From an uncultured Parabacteroides sp. (GTDB taxonomy: Bacteria > Bacteroidota > Bacteroidia > Bacteroidales > Tannerellaceae): DNA of 64,000 nt. The notes under the pieces were generated by a model. The model searched no databases, was not told the DNA's origin, and saw only the letters and a program-made list of their open reading frames with translations. The position numbers were made by a program, and so were the translations under genes. The DNA lies in the NCBI RefSeq assembly GCF_902493135.1, contig NZ_CABUOD010000013.1:46404-110403 (forward strand). Direction: 5' to 3'. Position 1 is the stretch's first letter. Each line of letters opens with the position of its first letter. Shown here piece by piece: positions 26,126 to 36,026 of the stretch.

Positions 26126-28627
26126 TTATTCCCCTACCTTTATTTCCACGATTGCATCCGGCAGGCCTTCCGCCGTAGCTTTCAACCGGATGGCGCCAGC
26201 CTTGCCCGTGTTTTGTACGACCGCCATTGCTTTTCCGTAGAAAGCGTGGCGTTCCGGTTTCTTGAGGCTGACGGGATCATTCTGATCTCCGTTATCTGTC
26301 CCGGCGATAAAGCCGTCCCCCTCGACCGTAAAGCGAAGCAGGTTGTCGGCATACGGCACCAAGTTTCCGTCTTTGTCCTGTATTTCCACGGTCACGAATG
26401 AAAGATCCGTGCCATCGGCGTGCAAGGCGGAACGATCGGGGATCAGCATGATCCGGGCTGGTTCGCCGGCCGTACGGATTTCACGTGCAAGCACTTCCTT
26501 GCCGTCCCTGCGGGAAACGGCTTTCAACGTACCCGGCGTAAAAGGAACCCGCCAGCAGACATGGAAAGCATCGTCCGGCTTGCTCTTGACACCCAGGCTC
26601 TCGCCGTTCAGGAAAAGCTCCACTTCGTCCGCCTGGTTATAGTAGGCCCAGACATCGACAGTCTCTCCCTTTTCCCAGTTCCAGTGCGGGAAAAGATGAA
26701 GGACCGGCGTGTCGGTCCATTCGCTCTGGTACATATAATAGACATCTTTCGGAATACCTGCCAAGTCGACAATACCGAAGAAACTGCTACGGCTCGGCCA
26801 CCAGTAAGGTGTCGGTTCGCCCAGATAGTCGAAGCCCGTCCAGATAAACATACCTGAAACATAAGGCAACCGTTTGACTTCCCGCCAAGTCACCTCGTGG
26901 GTCGAACCCCAAGGCACATGGCAGTTGTCATAAGCCGAGCAAAGATGTTCGGGGCGGTCGAAACGATCCCGCCAGGTGTTCGGCCAGACATACATCGAAT
27001 CGGAGGGCATCTGGTAGTAGCCGCGTGTCATCAGGGCGGAAGTAGACTCGCTTACGATTAACGTCTTGCCCGGAAAGTTCTGCGGGAACGGCTCGTAATT
27101 CTTTTCGTGATAGTTGAACCCCAATACATCCAACGCATTCGAACGGAAGATCAGGTTACCCGGCGTCGCTTCGTTGTTGGCAGCAGTGACAGGGCGTGTC
27201 TTGTCCAGGCGCTTGACGATCGCCGCCAGCGAATGGGCGATCAATCCTTGTACGCTCATGGCGGTATCGGACAAGATCTTGTCATCCACCGGATGGCCTG
27301 CATTGAGGATCAGGTTGGCGGCTTCGAGGCTGAGGGTGTCGGCATCGGCATGTTGCCATTGCTCCAGCACTTCGTTTCCGATGCTCCACATAAAGACGGA
27401 CGGATGGTTACGGTCGCGCAGGATCTGGTCTGTCAAGTCCTTTTCATGCCATTCGTCAAAATACTGGGCATAGTCGTACGGCGATTTCCGTTTCCGCCAC
27501 ATGTCGAAAGCCTCGTCCTGCACCAGCAATCCGATCCGGTCGCAGATGTCGAGCAATTCGGGTGCCGGGGGGTTATGGCTGGTGCGGACGGCATTGGCGC
27601 CCATGTCTTTCATCATTTGCAGCTGGCGTTCGAGCGCCCTCGGATTGACCGCGCTTCCGAGGCATCCCAGGTCATGATGCAGGCAGACGCCCAATATTTT
27701 GGTCGGTTCTCCGTTCAGGGAGAATCCCGTATGCTCGTCCCAATCGAACTTGCGTATGCCGAATGTGGTTCGATAGCGGTCCGTCAGTTTATTGCCGACT
27801 TTCACCTCGGTTACGGCGGTGTACAGATAAGGATTCCGGACGCTCCATAGTTCCGGATAGAACATTTCTATCGTGTGTGTAACGATTTTCTTTCCTCCTG
27901 CGGCTATCTCGGCCGGGGAGGATATCCGGTAGAGGGTCTTTCCTTCCTTGTCTTGTATCAGGGTAGAAACTTCCACGGTCACATCGGATGCCTCGTTTTT
28001 CAAAGTCGTTTCAATCTCGACCGTACTCTTGTCCGCATTCATGACCGGAGTAGTGATGTTCGTCCCCCAATTGTCCACATGGACTTGTCCGGTTTTCACC
28101 AACCACACATTCCGGTAAATGCCGGAACCCGAATACCAGCGGGAGTTAGGCTGGTCGCTGTTATCGGCCCGGACAACCAAGACATTCTCCTCCTTGCCAT
28201 AATTCAGATAGGGTGTCAGGTCATAACGGAACGAGACATACCCGTTGGGGCGGAAACCTAACAAATGCCCGTTCAGCCAGACTTTACTGTTCCGGTAAAC
28301 GCCGTCGAAATCGACATAGATGACCTTCCCCTTGTCGCTTTCCGGCAGTTTGAAGTGTTTCCGGTACCATCCCGTTCCGCCGGGCAACGCACCGCCTCCG
28401 GGAGTCGCCGGGTTATCGAGGGAGAAATCCGCCTCGATGCTCCAGTCGTGAGGCAGGTTCAGGACTCGCCAATCGCTGTCATCCGCACCGGGTGCGGAAG
28501 CATTGGTTTGTGGTTCAGTCAGGGCAAAGCGCCATTCCTTGTTGAAAGAGATTCTTTCACGACCTTTTTCCTGTGCGGCACATGCGGCAAGGAACAGGCA
28601 GATCAGGGCAAATACGGATAGTCTCAT
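26126..28627 (-). CDS. Glycoside hydrolase family 2, beta-galactosidase-like lipoprotein
   Basis: 833 residues. Lipoprotein signal (ALICLFLAACAAQ). Sugar-binding jelly-roll about 30-190 (LPHDWSIEADF, GTGWYRKHFKLPE), Ig-like domain to about 300, TIM barrel about 300-600, then DUF4982 and a C-terminal Ig-like domain. The acid/base is the Glu of SIGNEVLEQW and the nucleophile the Glu of LIVSESTSA. GH2 enzymes of this layout are beta-galactosidases or related exo-enzymes acting in the periplasm or at the surface. Not flanked by a Sus pair, divergent from porX. Confidence 0.93.
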   Translation of the reverse strand: MRLSVFALICLFLAACAAQEKGRERISFNKEWRFALTEPQTNASAPGADDSDWRVLNLPHDWSIEADFSLDNPATPGGGALPGGTGWYRKHFKLPESDKGKVIYVDFDGVYRNSKVWLNGHLLGFRPNGYVSFRYDLTPYLNYGKEENVLVVRADNSDQPNSRWYSGSGIYRNVWLVKTGQVHVDNWGTNITTPVMNADKSTVEIETTLKNEASDVTVEVSTLIQDKEGKTLYRISSPAEIAAGGKKIVTHTIEMFYPELWSVRNPYLYTAVTEVKVGNKLTDRYRTTFGIRKFDWDEHTGFSLNGEPTKILGVCLHHDLGCLGSAVNPRALERQLQMMKDMGANAVRTSHNPPAPELLDICDRIGLLVQDEAFDMWRKRKSPYDYAQYFDEWHEKDLTDQILRDRNHPSVFMWSIGNEVLEQWQHADADTLSLEAANLILNAGHPVDDKILSDTAMSVQGLIAHSLAAIVKRLDKTRPVTAANNEATPGNLIFRSNALDVLGFNYHEKNYEPFPQNFPGKTLIVSESTSALMTRGYYQMPSDSMYVWPNTWRDRFDRPEHLCSAYDNCHVPWGSTHEVTWREVKRLPYVSGMFIWTGFDYLGEPTPYWWPSRSSFFGIVDLAGIPKDVYYMYQSEWTDTPVLHLFPHWNWEKGETVDVWAYYNQADEVELFLNGESLGVKSKPDDAFHVCWRVPFTPGTLKAVSRRDGKEVLAREIRTAGEPARIMLIPDRSALHADGTDLSFVTVEIQDKDGNLVPYADNLLRFTVEGDGFIAGTDNGDQNDPVSLKKPERHAFYGKAMAVVQNTGKAGAIRLKATAEGLPDAIVEIKVGE

Positions 28628-28656
28628 ACGTGTACAGTTAACTCGTTTATATTATA

Positions 28657-28664
28657 CAAAGGTA
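28657..28664 (-). promoter_or_regulatory. -7 element for the GH2 gene
   Basis: TACCTTTG on the minus strand, 30 bp before the GH2 start; matches TAnnTTTG. Confidence 0.5.
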
Positions 28665-28730
28665 ATACAAAAGAGACTAAAAAATGAGGGAAGAACATAC
28701 AAATTAAAGGGGTATATCGTTATAATATCA

Positions 28731-28738
28731 TACATTTG
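28731..28738 (+). promoter_or_regulatory. -7 element for porX
   Basis: TACATTTG on the plus strand, 47 bp before the porX ATG. It supports the start at 28785 over longer upstream frames. Confidence 0.55.
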
Positions 28739-28784
28739 TAGGGATGAACCCGTTTGTTCATCTTCAAAAAAGAAAGACAAGACT

Positions 28785-30335
28785 ATGACAGCAAAGAAAG
28801 ACAGAGTGCTTTGGGCAGACGATGAGATAGATTTGTTAAAGCCCCACATCCTTTTCCTGCAGGACAAGGGATATGAAGTGATTCCGGTTATCAGCGGGCA
28901 AGACGCCATCGAATGCTGCAAGGAAGAGTCGTTCGACATTATTTTCCTGGACGAGAATATGCCGGGGCTGACCGGATTGGAAACATTGGCGCAGATCAAG
29001 GCGATCAATCCCGATGTCCCTGTCGTCATGGTTACCAAGAGCGAGGAAGAAAGCATCATGAACCAGGCTATCGGTAACAAGATCGCCGATTACCTGATCA
29101 AACCGGTCAATCCGAACCAACTGCTCTTGTCTATCAAGAAGAATGTCCATAAGAATGTAATCATATCCGAGACGACGACTGTCGGCTATCAGCAGGAGTT
29201 CGGGCGTATCGGCATGCAGATCAACGACTCGCTGACGACCGACGACTGGATGGAGGTGTACAAGAAGCTCGTCTATTGGGAGATCGAACTGGAAAACAGC
29301 CAGGTACCGATGACCGACATGCTTCGCATGCAGAAACAGGAGGCAAACAGTGCATTCGGCAAATTTGTCAAAAAGAAGTATGTGGACTGGATTCAGAATC
29401 CCGATATCCGCCCGTTGATGAGTCCGGATTTGTTTAAAAAGAAAGTATTCCCGATGCTCGACAACGGAGATAAAGTCTTTTTCATCCTGATCGACAATTT
29501 CCGTCTTGACCAGTGGCGCGAAGTAAAAGATCTGCTTGCCGAATACTATACGTTCGACGAGAGCCTGTACTACAGCATCCTTCCGACCGCCACACAGTAT
29601 GCCCGCAACTCGATCTTCTCCGGACTGATGCCTTTGCAGATCGAAAAGATGTTTCCGGAACTTTGGGTGGACGAGGACAGCGAGGAAGGGAAAAACCTGA
29701 ACGAAGCGCCGCTTATCCAGACGCAGATCGAGCGGTTCCGCAAGAAATATACCTTCTCCTACCATAAGGTACATGATTCGCAGTATAACGACAAATTGCT
29801 GAATATCGTCCCTTCCCTGCTCCATAACCAGTTGAATGTGGTGGTACTGAACTTTGTCGACATGCTGTCCCATGCCCGTACCGAAAACAAGATGATCCGC
29901 GAACTGGCCCAGAGCGAAGCGGCTTATCGCAGCCTGACACGCTCCTGGTTCCAACATTCGGGCACGCTGGAACTTTTCAAGCGTATCGCCGGAAAAGGGT
30001 ATAAAGTGATCGTCACGACCGACCACGGTACGATCCGCGTCGATAACCCGCAGAAGGTAATAGGCGATAAGAATACAAATACCAACCTGCGCTACAAGGT
30101 TGGCAAGAACTTGAATTATAACCCGAAGGATGTTTTTGACATCCGTTTTCCCGACAAAGCGGGGTTACCTTCCCCGAACCTGAGCAGCAAATATATCTTT
30201 GCGATGAACAACGATTTCTTTGCTTATCCGAACAACTACAATTATTATGTCTCTTATTATAAGAACACATTCCAACACGGCGGTATCTCGATGGAGGAAA
30301 TGCTGGTTCCTTTCATCACGATGACAGTAAAATAA
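28785..30335 (+). CDS. porX: PorX: response regulator fused to a PglZ/alkaline-phosphatase-like domain
   Basis: 516 residues from the ATG at 28785. A longer open frame reaches back to 28503 but overlaps the divergent GH2 gene and promoter. Receiver domain 1-125: acidic pocket ADDE near 12, phospho-acceptor Asp56 (FLDENMPG), Thr84 and Lys106 (LIKP). PglZ domain about 200-510: FILIDNFRLDQW, ILPTATQYARNSIFSGLMP and VTTDHGTIR give metal-binding and catalytic residues of the alkaline phosphatase superfamily. In Porphyromonas gingivalis PorX with PorY controls type IX secretion genes; the domain is known to act on nucleotides. No porY adjoins it, which is normal. Confidence 0.96.
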   Translation: MTAKKDRVLWADDEIDLLKPHILFLQDKGYEVIPVISGQDAIECCKEESFDIIFLDENMPGLTGLETLAQIKAINPDVPVVMVTKSEEESIMNQAIGNKIADYLIKPVNPNQLLLSIKKNVHKNVIISETTTVGYQQEFGRIGMQINDSLTTDDWMEVYKKLVYWEIELENSQVPMTDMLRMQKQEANSAFGKFVKKKYVDWIQNPDIRPLMSPDLFKKKVFPMLDNGDKVFFILIDNFRLDQWREVKDLLAEYYTFDESLYYSILPTATQYARNSIFSGLMPLQIEKMFPELWVDEDSEEGKNLNEAPLIQTQIERFRKKYTFSYHKVHDSQYNDKLLNIVPSLLHNQLNVVVLNFVDMLSHARTENKMIRELAQSEAAYRSLTRSWFQHSGTLELFKRIAGKGYKVIVTTDHGTIRVDNPQKVIGDKNTNTNLRYKVGKNLNYNPKDVFDIRFPDKAGLPSPNLSSKYIFAMNNDFFAYPNNYNYYVSYYKNTFQHGGISMEEMLVPFITMTVK

Positions 30336-30488
30336 TCGGCAACTGCAAAATAATTGGCAATTGGCAATCGACAATTGACAATTGTTTTAACTTTGCAACC
30401 ATAAACACCAATTGCCGGTTGCCAGTTACCGATTCTCTTTCTTTCTGAATGGTCTATTGTCAATTGCCAATTGTCAATTATTAAAGTT
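30335..30488. repeat. CAATTG-type inverted repeats between porX and tsaE
   Basis: Repeated TTGGCAATTGGCAAT and CAATTGACAATTG on the left are mirrored by CAATTGCCAATTGTCAATT on the right (30461-30483), giving a large imperfect hairpin. A similar structure occurs at 31132-31222, so it is a dispersed repeat type in this genome. It may act as terminator of porX. Confidence 0.6.
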
Positions 30489-30908
30489 ATGCGTACAATT
30501 AAAATCGAAAGTTTAGATACGATCCGTCAAGCAGCCAAAGAGTTTATTGCCGAAATGGACGACCGTACCGTTTTCGCTTTCCGGGGCGATATGGGAGCCG
30601 GGAAGACCACTTTTATCAAGGCTATCTGCGAAGAGTTAGGCGTAGAGGATGTCATCAACAGCCCAACGTTCGCCATTATCAACGAATATCGCAGCAGCGA
30701 AACCGGTGAACTGATCTATCATTTTGACTTCTACCGCATCAACAAACTAAGTGAAGCGGAAGATATAGGCACGGAAGACTATTTCTATAGCGGTGCTCTC
30801 TGCTTTATCGAATGGCCGGAAAAGATCGAAGAATTATTGCCGGGTGACGTTGTGGAAGTCGCCATTACAGAGAACCCGGACGGTTCCCGCACCGTAGAAG
30901 TGAAGTAA
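30489..30908 (+). CDS. tsaE: tRNA threonylcarbamoyladenosine biosynthesis ATPase
   Basis: 139 residues from the ATG at 30489; the in-frame TTG at 30471 lies in the repeat and was rejected. The P-loop GDMGAGKTT is at 33-41; INSPTFAIINEY and HFDFYRI are family motifs, with FIEWPEKIE near the end. With TsaB and TsaD it makes t6A37 of ANN-decoding tRNAs. Followed after 1 bp by a small membrane protein gene. Confidence 0.96.
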   Translation: MRTIKIESLDTIRQAAKEFIAEMDDRTVFAFRGDMGAGKTTFIKAICEELGVEDVINSPTFAIINEYRSSETGELIYHFDFYRINKLSEAEDIGTEDYFYSGALCFIEWPEKIEELLPGDVVEVAITENPDGSRTVEVK

Positions 30909-30909
30909 G

Positions 30910-31125
30910 ATGGAACCTACCGAATATTTTATCCTGATACTCTTTATCGCATTAGGGGCATTCTCGATTATCGCTGCGATCCTGAATCTCGACTGGTATT
31001 TCCAGACCAGCGGAGCCATGACATTCGTCAAGTGGCTGGGACGCAAAGGCGCCCGTATCTTTTATGCTCTTTTAGGATTGGGATTGATAGCCTGTGGAAT
31101 GGCAGGACTTATCTTCTGGAATTGA
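30910..31125 (+). CDS. Small membrane protein, Imm17-like
   Basis: 71 residues with two hydrophobic helices (YFILILFIALGAFSIIAAIL and FYALLGLGLIACGMAGLIF) around a basic loop (KWLGRKGARI). It resembles proteins labelled immunity protein 17 in Bacteroidales. That name comes from polymorphic toxin loci, yet no toxin gene lies here; it is coupled to tsaE by a 1 bp gap. A constitutive envelope role is as likely as immunity. Confidence 0.7.
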   Translation: MEPTEYFILILFIALGAFSIIAAILNLDWYFQTSGAMTFVKWLGRKGARIFYALLGLGLIACGMAGLIFWN

Positions 31126-31131
31126 CAATGA

Positions 31132-31222
31132 GCAAGGCAATGAACAATTGACAATTGACAATTTAAGATGTAACGAACCGGCCAAGGCCCGGACCAATTG
31201 TCAATTATCAATTGTCATTTGT
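31132..31222. terminator. CAATTG-type hairpin between convergent genes
   Basis: AACAATTGACAATTGACAAT at the left is mirrored by AATTGTCAATTATCAATTG at 31197-31216, separated by a GC-rich loop. It fills the gap between the Imm17-like gene and RNase R and probably terminates both. Confidence 0.6.
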
Positions 31223-33403
31223 TCAGACCAATGCAAAGTCCAGTTGTTTCTTTTCCAGGTTAGCTTGTGCCACTCTCACCGTGATGGCATCTCCTAATCG
31301 GTAAATACGCTTTGTCTTACGTCCGAGCAGGCAATAGTTCTTGTCGTCAAACTCGTAAAAGTCGTCATCGAGGTCGCGAATCGGAACAAGCCCTTCGCAT
31401 TTGTTTCCATTCAGTTCCACGTACAATCCCCATTCGGCGACACCAGACACGGTTCCGTCGAATACCTGCCCCAACTTATCCTTCATAAATTCGACCTGCT
31501 TGTACTTGATAGAAGCGCGTTCAGCACTTGAAGCCAACACTTCCATATCGGAACAATGTTTACAATAATCCTCATATTTGCTCTTTATCACACTGCGACC
31601 GCCTGACAGATAGCGTTCCAGCAAACGGTGCACCATCATATCCGGATAACGGCGGATGGGAGAAGTGAAGTGTGTGTAATAGTCCATTGCCAACCCATAG
31701 TGGCCGACATTATCCGTCGTATAACGGGCTCTCTGCATGGAACGGATGGCCAGCGTCTCCACCAGATTCTCTTCCGGTTTACCTTGTACGCTATCCAGCA
31801 GCTTGTTAATCCCTTTTGAGATATCCGTTTTCGTCCCTTCCGTACGCATCTTATAACCGAAGCGGCTGATGAATGCGGAAAAGTCTTTTAGTTTCTCAGC
31901 ATCCGGCTGTTCATGGATACGATAGACGAACGTTTTTTTTGTCTTATTCTTGCTCAATCCGACGAACTCGGCGACCGTACGGTTTGCCAATAACATGAAT
32001 TCTTCGATCAGTTTATTGGCTTCCTTCGATTCTTTGATATAAGTTCCTAACGGTTTACCGGTCTCGTCTATGTCGAATTTGACTTCGTAACGGTCGAAAG
32101 CGATTGCCCCGTCTTTGAAACGCCGGTCGCGCAGTTTTTGCGCCAGGCCGTTAAGCGCTTGGATTTCTTCTTTATATTCACCTTCTCCCGTCTCGATGAC
32201 AGCCTGAGCTTCTTCATAAGTGAAGCGGCGGTCGCTCTTGATAATGGTACGGGTGATATGGGATTGTCGGACTTCGGCATTCTTACTCAGCTCGAAAATC
32301 ACGGAAAAACAAAGTTTTTCTTCATCCGGCCGGAGCGAACAGATCTGATTGCACAAACGTTCCGGCAGCATCGGGATGGTGCGATCCACAAGATAAATAG
32401 ATGTCGCACGACTGAAAGCCTCCCGGTCTATCAGGCTTTCCGGTCTGACGTAATAGGTCACGTCGGCGATATGGACGCCTATTTCCCAATTGCCATTTTC
32501 CAGCTTACGGGCGGAAAGGGCATCATCGAAGTCCTTAGCGTCTTTCGGGTCGATCGTAAAAGTCGTGATGTTACGGAAATCCTCACGTTTGGCAATTTCT
32601 TCCTCAGAGATAGTTTCCGATATCCTTTCCGCAGCCTTTTCAACGTTGGCCGGATAGCTATACGGGAGGTCGAACTCAGCCAGGATAGCGTTCATCTCCG
32701 CATTGTTGTCACCGGCAGCACCCAAGATATCGACCACCTCACCCAGCGGGTTCTTGGCTTCTTCCGGCCATTCGGTGATACGGACGATTGCTTTGTCGCC
32801 GGTCTTGCCTCCTTTCAGCTTGTCTTTCGGAATAAAGATGTCGTTTGCGAGCGTCTTGTCTTCCGTAATAAGAAACGCAAAGCCTCTGGTCACCTGTAGC
32901 TTTCCGGTGATCGAGCGTCGCTGGCTCTCTAATATCTCGATAACCTCGCCTTCCGGATCAGCTCCTTTTCTCTTGGCATGAAGCTGTATTTTTACCTTAT
33001 CGCCGTTAAGCGCATGTGCGGAGTTTCGCTCAGCCACGAAAATAGGCGTCCCCCCATCTTCGGGAATAAAAGAGTTCTTGCCATTCTGACGGCGCATAAA
33101 GGTCCCGACAGCAGTCGTTCCCCAATCGTTATAACGGTAGCGACCCCGATCTATCTCGGATATGAAGTTATCGGAAGAAAGATCGTACAGGATATCCACC
33201 ACCTGCAATTTCTGCACCTGATTGGTTACTCCTATCAGACTGCTGATCTGTCGATAGTTAAAAGGTTCTTTGGGAGAAGACTTGAAAACGTTGATGATGG
33301 CATTGATCATAGTCTCTTTTTTCATCCGTTTGTTTTCACCTTTGGAGCTGCTTTTCTTCTTCCCCGGTTTATTACTTTTCTTTTCAGATTTATTCTTAGT
33401 CAT
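31223..33403 (-). CDS. rnr: Ribonuclease R
   Basis: 726 residues. A Lys-rich tail (1-30) precedes a winged-helix (FNYRQISSLIGV), cold-shock domains (about 85-240), the RNB catalytic domain (ITTFTIDPKDAKDFDDALSA with the metal-binding Asp cluster, HYGLAMDYYTHFTSPIRRY) and a C-terminal S1 domain (VFDGTVSGVAEWGLYVEL). It is a processive 3'-to-5' exoribonuclease acting on structured RNA in the cytoplasm. Confidence 0.96.
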   Translation of the reverse strand: MTKNKSEKKSNKPGKKKSSSKGENKRMKKETMINAIINVFKSSPKEPFNYRQISSLIGVTNQVQKLQVVDILYDLSSDNFISEIDRGRYRYNDWGTTAVGTFMRRQNGKNSFIPEDGGTPIFVAERNSAHALNGDKVKIQLHAKRKGADPEGEVIEILESQRRSITGKLQVTRGFAFLITEDKTLANDIFIPKDKLKGGKTGDKAIVRITEWPEEAKNPLGEVVDILGAAGDNNAEMNAILAEFDLPYSYPANVEKAAERISETISEEEIAKREDFRNITTFTIDPKDAKDFDDALSARKLENGNWEIGVHIADVTYYVRPESLIDREAFSRATSIYLVDRTIPMLPERLCNQICSLRPDEEKLCFSVIFELSKNAEVRQSHITRTIIKSDRRFTYEEAQAVIETGEGEYKEEIQALNGLAQKLRDRRFKDGAIAFDRYEVKFDIDETGKPLGTYIKESKEANKLIEEFMLLANRTVAEFVGLSKNKTKKTFVYRIHEQPDAEKLKDFSAFISRFGYKMRTEGTKTDISKGINKLLDSVQGKPEENLVETLAIRSMQRARYTTDNVGHYGLAMDYYTHFTSPIRRYPDMMVHRLLERYLSGGRSVIKSKYEDYCKHCSDMEVLASSAERASIKYKQVEFMKDKLGQVFDGTVSGVAEWGLYVELNGNKCEGLVPIRDLDDDFYEFDDKNYCLLGRKTKRIYRLGDAITVRVAQANLEKKQLDFALV

Positions 33404-33485
33404 ATTTCTTTTTCAATGTTTTACAAAGTAAACAATAAATTTCGAGAAGCTGTTTACATTTGTGATAAATAATCTTCGGGAGATT

Positions 33486-34439
33486 TCATTCCCCGAAACA
33501 GTTGGCCCTTACACCTTTAACCCCCGGTTTGCAACAAAATACACTGCCGCTTAACGGGTATTCCCGAAGTTGCTCTTCGGACAATCCTGCACGAGCCGTT
33601 GTAATATAAAGCGTATCCATTTTTTTACCTCCGAAAGCGCAGGAAGCGACATTAGGCGCCGGCACCTCTACTTTTGCCAGCAACTCTCCTGTGTAAGGAT
33701 TGTAGCAATAGACACCATAACCGCCCCATTGGGCAACCCAGAGGTGGTCGTCGCTGTCGATTGCCATACCATCGGGCGCTCCCGTTCCATCGGGCAAAGT
33801 AACGGCTATACCGTCGAACAGGATCTCTCCGTTGTCGGCATCGTAGCGGTAGCGGGCTACTTTGCCGGTCGGCGTATCGTTGTAGTACATGAACTTCTTA
33901 TTGGACGACCAGACGATCCCGTTTGAGATCGTGACCTTTTCCAGTTTTTCAGTGACGGTTCCGGCAGGCGAAACAGCATATAAGGTCCCGGCATCTTTAG
34001 GCGCACCGAACCCCATCGTCCCGATCCATAGACGTCCGGCAGGATCGCATTTACCGTCGTTGCAGCGCACTTTTCCGTTTTCGTCCGGTATCGGAGCGAT
34101 AGAAGTGGTATGTCCGTCATGCAGGTTTACCCGTACGATTTCATTTTGCAGGGCTATGATAACCGTACTGTCCGTTTCGGGAACCACCGTCGATACCATA
34201 CGATCGAATTTCCAGGAACTGCATTCTTTTGTATCGGGATGATATTCGTATAATGTTTGCCCTTCAATATCCACCCAGAATAAGGTGTGACGTTCGGGAT
34301 GCCAGATAGAACCTTCTCCGGTAGTCGCTTCAGCCTGATAAGCCAACTCTGCCGGAATCATTTCGACCTTAGGTGAGCAGGATGTCGTCATAATTAAAAT
34401 AGATAGTAAAACAGATGTGTTAATAAGAAAATGTTTCAT
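33486..34439 (-). CDS. SMP-30/gluconolactonase-like lipoprotein
   Basis: 317 residues with a lipoprotein signal (SILIMTTSCSPK, Cys about 21). Six-bladed propeller pattern with metal-binding residues in GEGSIWHPERHTLFWVDIEG (Glu), TISNGIVWSSNKKFMYYNDT (Asn, Asp) and PDGMAIDSDDHLWVAQW (Asp). Members hydrolyse sugar lactones. It is divergent from uxaB-uxaA, so a role in sugar-acid metabolism is reasonable but not shown. Confidence 0.88.
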   Translation of the reverse strand: MKHFLINTSVLLSILIMTTSCSPKVEMIPAELAYQAEATTGEGSIWHPERHTLFWVDIEGQTLYEYHPDTKECSSWKFDRMVSTVVPETDSTVIIALQNEIVRVNLHDGHTTSIAPIPDENGKVRCNDGKCDPAGRLWIGTMGFGAPKDAGTLYAVSPAGTVTEKLEKVTISNGIVWSSNKKFMYYNDTPTGKVARYRYDADNGEILFDGIAVTLPDGTGAPDGMAIDSDDHLWVAQWGGYGVYCYNPYTGELLAKVEVPAPNVASCAFGGKKMDTLYITTARAGLSEEQLREYPLSGSVFCCKPGVKGVRANCFGE

Positions 34440-34484
34440 GGTATAAATAAAGCCTGTTCTTGCCAGTTATGGATAAGTTTTATG

Positions 34485-34492
34485 CAAACATA
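34485..34492 (-). promoter_or_regulatory. -7 element for the SMP-30-like gene
   Basis: TATGTTTG on the minus strand, 46 bp before the start at 34439; matches TAnnTTTG. Confidence 0.5.
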
Positions 34493-34586
34493 CTAAATAA
34501 ATCCGAGATTTCCTTTAAATTAGAGCCCGAATTTATATAATCGGCTCTGATTGCCATTAATGAACAGATTTTAAATTAAGATTAAA

Positions 34587-36026
34587 ATGAAAGAGTTGAA
34601 TGAAAAAACTGCCGGCAAAATGCTGTATCCGGAACGGATCATCCAGTTCGGCGAAGGCAATTTCCTCCGTGCATTCGTGGATTGGATTATCCAGAAAATG
34701 AACGAGAAAGTAGATTTTAACAGCAGTGTCGTGGTAGTCCAGCCCATCGACCGGGGGATGGTCGGCATGTTGAACGCACAAGATGGCTTGTACCATGTCA
34801 ATCTTCAGGGGTTGGACAAAGGCGAAAAGGTCGACAGCCTTACCCGGATCGATGTGATAAGCCGTGCGTTGAATCCTTATGCGGACTTTTCCGCTTTTAT
34901 GCAACTGGCGGAACAGCCGGAGATGCGTTTCGTCATTTCAAACACGACGGAAGCAGGAATCGCCTTCGATCCGTCATGCAAGTTGGAGGACGCGCCTGCC
35001 TCTTCCTATCCGGGCAAGCTGACACAATTGCTTTATCACCGCTACAAGACATTTAACGGAGACAAAGACAAGGGCTTGATTATCTTTCCATGCGAATTGA
35101 TCTTCCTGAACGGGCATAAGCTGAAAGAAACCATTTACCAGTATATCGATTTATGGCAATTAGGAGAAGATTTCAAAGCCTGGTTTACGGACTGTTGCGG
35201 TGTATATGCGACGCTGGTCGACCGTATTGTTCCGGGATTCCCGCGTAAAGAGATCGATTCGATCAAAGAGAAACTGCAATATAACGACAATCTGGTCGTG
35301 CAGGCGGAGATATTCCATTTATGGGTAATCGAAGCGCCCGAATCGGTTGCCCACGAGTTCCCGGCAGACAAGGCAGGCTTGAATGTGCTGTTTGTTCCGA
35401 GCGAGGAGCCTTACCACCAGCGGAAGGTGACCCTTTTGAACGGCCCTCATACGGTTTTGGCTCCCGTTTCCTGGCTTTCCGGGGTGAATATCGTGCGGGA
35501 TGCCTGCCAACACGATATTTTGGGAAAATATATCCGCAAGGTGATGTTCGGGGAACTGCTGGAAACATTGGATCTGCCGAAAGAAGAACTGGTGCAGTTC
35601 GGCAATGACGTCATGGAGCGTTTTAATAACCCGTTCGTCGACCATTCGGTCGTTTCCATCATGCTGAACTCCTTCCCTAAATATGAAACACGCGACCTGC
35701 CGGGTTTGAAAACCTATCTGGAACGGAAAGGCGAGTTGCCCCAAGGACTGGTGTTAGGCTTGGCAGCCATTATTACCTATTATAAGGGATATGTCCGTAC
35801 CGACGGGACAAGATCCGAGCCGAATGATTCCGCCGAAATCCTTCAACTGCTACAGGACCTTTGGGCTACCGGCTCGACCGGACAGGTCGCCGAAGGCGTA
35901 TTGGCAGCGACTTCCATTTGGGGGGAAGACCTGAACCGCATTCCGGGATTGACCGGTATGGTAAAAGGGTTCCTGGATGCCATTGAAGAAAAAGGAATGC
36001 TTAATGTCGTTAAAGAAATTTGCTGA
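34587..36026 (+). CDS. uxaB: Tagaturonate reductase
   Basis: 479 residues. N-terminal Rossmann-like domain with IQFGEGNFLRAFVDWII and central FVISNTTEAGIAFDP; C-terminal mannitol-dehydrogenase-like helical domain with KVTLLNGPHTVLAPVSWLSG. It reduces D-tagaturonate to D-altronate with NADH in galacturonate breakdown. Its TGA overlaps the uxaA ATG by one base, so the two are coupled. uxaC is not in the window. Confidence 0.93.
   Translation: MKELNEKTAGKMLYPERIIQFGEGNFLRAFVDWIIQKMNEKVDFNSSVVVVQPIDRGMVGMLNAQDGLYHVNLQGLDKGEKVDSLTRIDVISRALNPYADFSAFMQLAEQPEMRFVISNTTEAGIAFDPSCKLEDAPASSYPGKLTQLLYHRYKTFNGDKDKGLIIFPCELIFLNGHKLKETIYQYIDLWQLGEDFKAWFTDCCGVYATLVDRIVPGFPRKEIDSIKEKLQYNDNLVVQAEIFHLWVIEAPESVAHEFPADKAGLNVLFVPSEEPYHQRKVTLLNGPHTVLAPVSWLSGVNIVRDACQHDILGKYIRKVMFGELLETLDLPKEELVQFGNDVMERFNNPFVDHSVVSIMLNSFPKYETRDLPGLKTYLERKGELPQGLVLGLAAIITYYKGYVRTDGTRSEPNDSAEILQLLQDLWATGSTGQVAEGVLAATSIWGEDLNRIPGLTGMVKGFLDAIEEKGMLNVVKEIC

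Noticed and set aside
28503..28784. 94-codon N-terminal extension of PorX
   Set aside because: It overlaps the GH2 gene and the promoter region; the receiver domain begins correctly at the ATG at 28785.
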